Shown here in pieces: positions 56,680 through 64,000 of a DNA stretch of 64,000 nucleotides. Made by a program: the position numbers and the translations under genes. Every line of letters starts with the position of its first letter. Positions within the stretch are counted from its first letter, which is position 1. Origin of the DNA: Chiridota heheva (taxonomy: Eukaryota > Echinodermata > Holothuroidea > Apodida > Chiridotidae); contig JAIGNY010000151.1 of assembly GCA_020152595.1 (NCBI GenBank), positions 46,001 through 110,000 on the forward strand. Direction: 5' to 3'. The notes under the pieces are model-generated. The model was not told where the DNA came from and ran no database searches. It worked only from the letters and a program-made list of their open reading frames with translations.

Positions 56680-57845
56680 ACTTTCAAATCGAGAAAAGTA
56701 TGATCAGAGCTACATGTATCAACAAGTATTGGTAAAGTATCAAGATTTTCCTTGATGAAAACAGCAGCAAAATAAGTGGACGCCCTCTTTTGGAGTATAC
56801 CGCGAGATCTCCGCCAGGTTCTTAACAATAGACCTTCCATAGCAGCCCATGCTAATCCACGCGTGAAAAACGCTACTGTTATATATCACTATGTAATGTG
56901 CAAACATGCACTTCCTGCTTCTCGTATGTGCGTGTGAAAGTCAAGTTAACTTGTACTATTAAGATGAAAAAATAGAGCAGTCACGATCGTTTCTTAAATA
57001 TTGATATTTGTCTGGTATTTTTATTCTTACATAATTAGTTCTTAAATGAATGAATAATTGTCCCGATTAGAAAATCATATATTTCATGTACTTTCTTTGT
57101 CGAATACTGTTCAAAAATCTTGTTCACTGAGGAACGAAACATAAAAATCATGCTGCCAAATTTGTTTGTGACTTCAAAGAAACAAACATATGAAATATTC
57201 AGGAATTTATTTTTGAAGTTATTCCCCTAATTGTGTTTCATTTGACTTTTTACCATAAATGATAGAGAAATTACTACCGTTTTCCCCTTGAACTTAACAA
57301 AATATCTCCGTATTTCCAAACATCTATGTGGAAATAATTTATTTACAACCCACCTACTTGGTATACGCAAGACCATACATTTCATCATACATCTAGCCGC
57401 GAAGAAGAAAGTTTCATTGTACAATGGGAATTGAAAGTGGAAAACTCGTAAGTATATCTGAAATTCCTTTCTTAAAAAGTACATTATTTGGGTTTTTTCT
57501 CTAAAATAGTTCTTTACACTTGTTGTAGATTATTAAAAGAAAAAAACTCAGATCAATGTGTACTTTATTAAGTATAACCATCACGTCCCTAATATCCATA
57601 TAAGTTCTTAACGAAGCTTGTCATGCATTGTGCAATAAACTGAGTTCCCAGGGTCCATGCCGGATCTAGTTTGATGTAAAGTAATGGAGTTCGAGGTATG
57701 ATGGGATTTTCCAAACATATTATATTAGTATGTACACAAGTCGGACTGTGCATAATTGATAGCTCATGTAAATTTTCCGAAGTTCTTCAGAGTTGGTAAG
57801 GTATAAAGGGATTTTCCATACACGTTGCTGTTTGATATACATTTA
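56680..57845. other. No recognised feature
   Basis: Several short open frames without family resemblance. Nothing repetitive stands out. Confidence 0.45.
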
Positions 57846-57851
57846 TATTTG

Positions 57852-58725
57852 GAAGGGGAGAGGAAAGGAAGGGGAGAGAAGGGAAGGAAAGAGGAGGGGA
57901 AAGGGAGAGGAGGGGAAGGGGAAAGGAGGGGAAGGGAAGAGGAGGGGAAAGGAGGGGAAGGGAAGAGGAGGGGAAAGGGAGAGGAGGAAGGGGAAAGGAG
58001 GGAAAGGGAAGAGGAGGGGAAGGGGAGAGGAGGGAAGGGAGAGGAGGGGAAGGGGAGAGGAGGGGAAGGGGAGAGGAGGGGAAGGGGAGAGGAGGGGAAG
58101 GGGAGAGGAGGGGAAGGGAGAGAGGAGGAAGGGGAGGAGGGGAGAGGAGGGAAGGGGAGAGGAGGGGAAGGGGGGGAGAGGAGGGGAAGGGGAGAGGAGG
58201 GGAAGGGGAGAGGAGGGGAAGGGGAGAGGAGGGGAAGGGGAGAGGAGGGGAAGGGGAGAGGAGGGGAGGGGAGAGGAGGGGAAGGGGAGAGGAGGGGGAA
58301 GGGGAGAGGAGGGGAAGGGGAGAGGAGGGGAAGGGGAGAGGAGGGAAGGGGAGAGGAGGGAAGGGGGGGAGGGGAAGGGGGGAGGAGGGGAAGGGAAGAG
58401 GGGAAAGGGAGGGGAAGGGGAAAGGAGGGGAAGGGAAGAGGGAAAGGGAGAGGAGGGGAAGGGAAAGGAGGGGAAGGGAAGAGGGGAAGGGGAGAGGGGG
58501 GAGAGGGGGAGGGGAGAGGAGGGGAAGGGGAGGGGAAGGGTAGAGAAGGGGAAGGGGAGAGGAGGGGAAGGGTAGAGAAGGGGAGAGGGGAAGGGGAGGG
58601 AGGGGAAGGAGAGGAGGGGGAAGGGAAGAGAAGGGGAAAGGGAGAGGAGGGGAAGGGGAGAGGAGGGGAAGAGAAGAGGGGAAGGGGAGAAAAGGGGAAG
58701 GGGAGAGGAGGGGAAGGGAGAGAGA
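57852..58725. repeat. Purine-only array, units of 'ggggaaggggagagga'
   Basis: About 870 bp with only G and A on the plus strand, apart from two T. The commonest unit is 16 bp ('ggggaaggggagagga') with 15-17 bp variants. The long open frames in several registers (Pro/Ser/Phe-rich on minus, Gly/Glu/Arg-rich on plus) result from lack of stop codons in such DNA and are not genes. The array borders element copy B directly. Confidence 0.95.
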
Positions 58726-58734
58726 ACGCACCTG

Positions 58735-60640
58735 GTTCCATGGCCCTCGGTATTCGCAAACTTTAGGCCACAGCATACTACCTCTTTTACTTAAGAATAG
58801 TGAGTTGAACAAATATGCTTCTAACAAAAGTTGTAAGCCGTTTTGTATCAATTTTAATGTAGGAGTTAATAGAGGTTTCCACCATGTAATGGTCGATTAC
58901 TGACGTTATCAAAGAGCAAAGGTCAGTTTGAGTGCAGCATATTCTGGAACAATACATTTTAAAAACAAAATTACGAACATTAGCTATCACCTACATGTAT
59001 TCCAAAAATGTTAGGCTATGACCGTTTTCATGTTTGATTTTTTTCTGCATATGAGTTCCAATTTGTTTAGTTTTAGTTTCGCTACGGGAAAAGCGCAGTG
59101 CTGTAATTCCTGGGATACATGTTCCCCTACTGTTTAAGTATAGGCCTATAGAATTAAAATAATAATAATAGTACACAATTGGGGGTGGGGGGATTTGTTT
59201 GAATTTCAATTCCCATCTTATGACCCCAAGTTTGGATAAGAAGCCAAGCATGGTCCTTCAAAATGTGAATTTACGGCCCTGAAGTGTCAAAGATTCATTG
59301 TATGAAAATGTGTTTCTGCATCTCATCCACCCCATGCCATTTCAGAATTCAATTGTCTTATCAGGGGTGGCGGAGCGTTCAAAATATTGGGGTTTTTAAT
59401 ATAATAAAGTGACATGTGATAACAATACTGCGGAGGAAGGGGGGTGGGGGGGGGGGGTGTTGGATCAAGTAATGTGATACGTTCACCTAAAATTATTGGG
59501 CTGACGCCCGGACATCCCTTTCCAGCTCCGCCGCCTCTGTCGATTGCAAGTCATCAATGATTATAGGACCTAAATAAAATAACAAAAATCTTGATATGAA
59601 TGCACAATGTAAGTTTCGCGTAACTAGCATGACCACTTTAATATGAAATTAAAATTGGTTCTTCCCGTTTTTCTGTTTGTTTAAACTTAAGGAAACACTG
59701 AAATATTATATTTAACATTTATTATATCCATGTAATGATAATCATCCTCTGGTTTAACCCGATTATTCGTTCACACATTGAAAACAAAACAAGTGCAACT
59801 TGATACCGGGCTTGATACAAGGATAGAAGGCGGGATTACGTAATTTCCCCTATGATGTCGCTATTGCTATAGGAGGTAAATCTGGGTCACTGCTAAACTG
59901 CGTTTAAAGCAGTGATGCGGTCTAATCTGCTGCACCGTATAATTTAGTGCACTTGGAATATCTTTATAAATGATTTAGCCACTGTATTTTCACCTGATTC
60001 AGCACTAATAGGGCTGTTATGTAGCAATAAATATTCAAGTGTTTGAAGTTTTTACACAAAAAAACAAGAATGATTGTTTGTTGTCCGTAACTACACATGT
60101 TGAGAAACGCTATAGCGACCACATGTGAATTCCGCAACTGGGGATGACGGATCACACGGCGTGAGAATATTACCGAGTTTTGCGCATGAGCAGGCTGTTA
60201 CCTCATTAATGTATGTCAAGACGTGCTGAATTTGTGATTCGTAATCCGGTCGTAAAAACCATAACAATACCCAGACCAACATTTAATCCAGGGAGCTGTT
60301 ACTTTGATACAGCTCCTTGTTTAATCCGTCCGTAAATACAACTATTAGTTTTAAAAGAATTGTTACTCTTTGAGGTAAATGTTAAAAGACATGGATTTAA
60401 TCTGTAATGTTATCACAATAGGTGTGAAACAAGAAATACTTCAATGTTTTCATTGCACATTAAAAGCTGGAATACTTTCAACGATAGGCCAAAGGTCATC
60501 GATGCGTATGAATTTTCTTGATTTCTTTGCATCGCTACCCTGGTTTGATTAATGACTTTTGTGTTTCTAACCTTTAATGCAAATTCCTCTGGGCCAACTT
60601 TAGGAATAGGTTTATTGGAAAAGAAACAAGTTGTTGTCTA
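58735..60640 (-). repeat. Two-kilobase dispersed element, copy B (inverted relative to copy A)
   Basis: Reverse complement of 12000-14135 throughout: 'tattcgcaaactttaggc' at 58750, 'ccaccatgtaatggtcgatta' at 58880, 'tgtagcaataaatattcaag' at 60020, 'aacgataggccaaaggtcat' at 60480 and 'aaattcctctgggcc' at 60583. A G-rich tract at 59440-59458 corresponds to the G tract at 13297 in copy A, although on the same plus-strand G sense. No coding content. Confidence 0.85.
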
Positions 60641-60720
60641 CAAATTTTAGAGGATAGAAGGGCCGGGCCCAAATTTCCTAGCAGACCGTTTTACTATGAC
60701 AGTATGATGGGGAGTGGGGA

Positions 60721-61613
60721 GCCAAATTTACTGCATGGCTACGGCTTAATTGTCTGGTGGCCCAAATTTCCTAGGAAATAAGAGCCGGGGCCAAAATTTA
60801 CTAGGGGGTAAAATTTACTTTTACACCGATCAGTGGTTGGGATATATGTATTGTGATTCGATAATGAATGGATATGGGCGGAAATTTCTTGTGTGTATTT
60901 GTGGGTTATGTTAATGAGTGCTAGCCTGGGCCTAGCGCCTTCCTTATGAGCACAAGCTAGCTCGTTCCATGCATCCGATCCCAGGTACCGTAAAATGTTT
61001 AGTGTTATGCATATGCCAAATTTACTGCATGGCTACGGCTTAATTGTCTGGTGGCCCAAATTTCCTAGGAAATAAGAGCCGGGGGCCAAAATTTACTAGG
61101 GGGGTAAAATTTACTTTTACACCGATCAGTGGTTGGGAGATATGTATTGTGATTCGATAATGAATGGATATGGGCGGAAATTTCTTGTGTGTATTTGTGG
61201 GTTATGTTAATGAGTGCTAGCCTGGGCCTAGCGCCTTCCTTATGAGCACAAGCTAGCTACGTTCCATGCATCCGATCCCAGGTACCGTAAAAATGTTTAG
61301 TGTTATGCATATGCCAAATTTACTGCATGGCTACGGCTTAATTGTCTGGTGGCCCAAATTTCCTAGGAAATAAGAGCCGAGGGCCAAAATTTACTAGGGG
61401 GGTAAAATTTACTTTTACACCGATCAGTGGTTGGGAGATATGTATTGTGATTCGATAATGAATGGATATGGGCGGAAATTTCTTGTGTGTATTTGACGGG
61501 TTATGTTAATGAGTGCTAGCCTGGGCCTAGCGCCTTCCTTATGAGCACAAGCTAGCTACGTTCCATGCATCCGATCCCAGGTACCGTAAAAATGTTTAGT
61601 GTTATGCATATGC
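60721..61613. repeat. Three tandem copies of a 294-298 bp unit
   Basis: Units begin 'gccaaatttactgcatggct' at 60721, 61015 and 61313 and end 'gtgttatgcatat'. They differ by only a few single-base gaps (for example 'gagccgggg' against 'gagccgaggg'), so the triplication is recent or homogenised. Each contains 'tttgtgtgtatttg' and 'aatgagtgctagcctgggcc'. No ORF. Confidence 0.97.
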
Positions 61614-62250
61614 CCCCTGGGTGAAAAATGTGAAGGCAATGACAGTGGGTAAAGATTGACACGAGAAGGTTGGTTAGATGGTTTCGTGAATTTACGCAAA
61701 CTTGAAAAAACAAACATAAAAATTGAATTAACATTCGTTTACACGGAGCATGATTTCCTAAACGTTTAAACGTCACAACCTTACTAGCAGCCCTGGGATG
61801 CCCCATTAAATACTATTGTACCCAGCGATGATTCTTCCACATGTCAACGAAAACTTATAGGTTCGGAAACAAACTTTTATTTCTGGCAATCTGCTGCCCA
61901 TACGGCAAATCCCGGCTTACGCAATGCCGCTGCGTTCACCAACCCAACCAAACTTTATCCTTAACATTAAGTGCTAGTAACCCTGTGATAGAAAGTGGAT
62001 TTAAGTATAATGCTCTAGCCCCACGATGCAATGTAGCACAAGACTTACCGACACTTGAGACTTACTGTACGACAAGCGAAAATGATCAAACAACAACTTC
62101 ACACGTTATCTTCTAGGCTATGTCATGACCTATTATAGAACTCGGTACTCCAATCCGATACAACGTGACCTAAATAAGATTACGAGAATTTGCATATTCA
62201 TAACAGAATGTCCAAATTCTGATTGGAAAATACTGCGATTTGAATAAACA
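61614..62250. other. No recognised feature
   Basis: A 91-codon plus frame at 61841-62116 shows no motif I know. No repeat relation seen. Confidence 0.45.
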
Positions 62251-63281
62251 TACTGCTGTGAACGTTTAGGGATTTTAGTAAACGTGTACACGCCAAAAAA
62301 AGCGAGCGTGTATCGTGTACACGAGTTTAGTACCGTGATTTTCGGAAATACACCAAAATTGCTCCAAAACTACAAGGCGAAATAAAAAAAATCGCGCAAC
62401 TAGTATGGCAGAAGTATTGACTGCTTTGCCCAAATAGACGCCGAGTTTTGCTTTCCAAATCGTAAAAAGTTTACTTCTACAGTACAAATTATCATTTTTA
62501 TGGAAAATATGCATGGAAATTTAGTTTAGAAAGAACAGATAACTTCCTTTCAATGTCATTTAAACTTAACATCGCGTAACTTGTGTCGTATTCGCTACGG
62601 CTTTCAAAGTTCTGTGAAAATCTTGCATACTAAGGCCTATGATATACCTCGCCGTAAAACATTTCAAAACTACGCCACCACCAGGAATTTCTGAAATATC
62701 AGCCCTCTCAAAAAAATGGCCGCCATCTTTGCGCAGCATGCAGAATTTCAGCTTTGTTAAAACCTTTTTCTGTTTATTTATTATGCAATATTTTTTCTTT
62801 CTTGCAAAATTTATTTGACTCATCAGGTAATATTTACATGTAAATGTACTGATTGTCACGATTCAAGTGTTTTTTGGTCTATGAAACGGGCCTTGATTGT
62901 GTGGGATTTAAAGCCCTATGGCCTAACTATAGGCCTATTGTCTGCTGCACATTCGCGGTACATTTTACAAGTTAGATTACTCAGATTTCGGCGAAATCAA
63001 AGTGCATAATATCCCTATTCATTGGTGATTACTGCACATTTGTGATTCGCACATTTAAAAAAGATTAATGCTAATCGGGTTTACAGTTTGTAAAAAATCA
63101 TTGATTGGAATTTTGTCAGCCGAATGTGTGTGTGATTTGAATCATCAATATTGATTTTCAACGGCAAGACACTAGGCCTTAGTATAATGTATGAAAAACG
63201 ATTACTCGCAATGAAAATTTAGTAAACGTTTACAAAATTTGCGAGCGTGTAGCGAGTACACGCTAAACGGTCACAGCTCTA
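62251..63281. mobile_element. hAT-type MITE, copy 2 (inverted)
   Basis: Reverse complement of 53696-54754 along its length: starts 'tactgctgtgaacgtttaggg', ends 'aacggtcacagctcta', with the same inner 'gtacacg' repeats. The outer bases of the left end have diverged ('tactgctg' for 'tagagctg'), and the flanking octamers 'aataaaca' and 'atgtccat' do not match, so this copy is older or was rearranged. Confidence 0.9.
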
Positions 63282-63689
63282 ATGTCCATACATGTAACTA
63301 ATAGACAAGCGTGTATACCAACTGACCAATATCATAGCCCGGAGCGGTACCGGTACGAAACGCGAATAGGATTACTGTCTACAGCTAAAGAGCTATTTTT
63401 AGCGAAATTACGTATGAAATCTGATACTTTCTTAAAACCTTTCAAGAGTTTTAATTAAAAAAACACATGGAATATCTCTTAACAAAATACAAGTTTATGA
63501 CCGATACAAAAATCTCGCTTGAGCCAGAAGCTCAAGAGCAAAACTGTAAAAACCTAGGAGGAAATGCATTTTAAAACAAAACTTAGTACAGGCACATATG
63601 AGAGGTCACGTACGATTTGATAATCTCCACTCATACACTCTTGTGTATGGGTGGAGCTACAAACAATTTCTTGGAGGCACAAACTTTAG

Positions 63690-64000
63690 GCCCACCTAGT
63701 TATTATACCTACACATCCTTCAGTACGGGTTGACATTGGGATTGCCATATGAGGGTTGTTAAAAATTAGGTACAATTCCTGTTTCTTTAAATTCCCACAT
63801 TGTAGAAAATTGATGATTGTAAAGGAACTTACTTTTTGAAATATTCTGATATCAATTAGTCTAAATAATGCACTTTTTCAAAAAACTTTTCCTAAATCTT
63901 TAACTATTTAGCACCACGATGGGATAAAGTTCTTAGAGATTCATATTTTGGTCGCCATTTTCTTAGTCAACGCATGTTTGTGATTAATTATTCAATGTAT
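63690..64000. repeat. Dispersed repeat family C, copy 3 (cut by window end)
   Basis: Shows 'ttgacattgggattgccata', 'cacattgtagaaaattgatgattg' and 'gcaccacgatgggataaagt' in the order of the copies at 44.0 and 45.7 kb. Confidence 0.85.

Noticed and set aside
57764..58851. Very long Pro/Ser/Phe-rich and Gly/Glu/Arg-rich open frames in several registers
   Set aside because: They arise from a purine-only tandem array in which stop codons cannot occur; no unique sequence or splice context supports a protein.

Overview
The window is eukaryotic: one intron-rich gene in a sea of transposon remnants and tandem repeats. No operons, Shine-Dalgarno sites or bacterial gene packing are visible. The transposon mix (DIRS tyrosine-recombinase element, RNase H-bearing I-like LINE, CR1/L2-like LINE with an esterase ORF1, tRNA-derived SINEs, hAT-type MITEs, THAP and pogo-like transposase remnants) suits a marine invertebrate such as an echinoderm, hemichordate or cephalochordate. 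The species cannot be fixed from the sequence.

The only host gene I can support is the minus-strand orthologue of serine/threonine protein phosphatase 5 (PPP5C). Ten exons with consensus GT..AG borders run from 43906 down to 15697. They encode about 438 contiguous residues: most of the TPR domain, the linker and nearly the whole catalytic domain. The extreme N-terminal exon and the short last exon were not found. Introns reach about 10 kb because repeats have landed in them.

Layout: 1-4.4 kb, a degenerate DIRS element (minus) split by a LINE 3' fragment; 4.7-5.2 kb, a degenerate minisatellite; 6.4-6.8 kb, repeat family R; 6.8-11 kb, a CR1/L2-like LINE (minus) lacking its endonuclease and broken by a minisatellite-bearing insert; 11.3-11.9 kb, a roughly 290-bp duplication; 12.0-14.1 kb, a 2-kb element whose inverted partner lies at 58.7-60.6 kb; 14.2-14.4 kb, a second DIRS gag scrap; 15.1-15.6 kb, a 22-bp satellite beside the last visible PP5 exon; 15.7-43.9 kb, the PP5 gene.

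Inside PP5 introns lie two near-full-length I-like LINE copies (20.8-26.2 and 35.8-41.4 kb), a family R array (26.3-27.7 kb), two THAP-domain remnants, a pogo-like transposase remnant and two SINEs. From 44 to 64 kb I see only repeats: a dispersed repeat in three copies, a 'gtgact' hairpin repeat family with a 109-bp array, a LINE reverse-transcriptase fragment carrying a tRNA-Glu-derived SINE, a LINE 3' fragment with clear target-site duplication, two copies of a hAT-type MITE, a purine-only array and a 294-298 bp triplication.

No mobile-element protein is intact. I found no CRISPR array and no convincing new coding system. The most interesting material is structural: nested insertions, element-edge satellites, and complementary lesions in the two young LINE copies.
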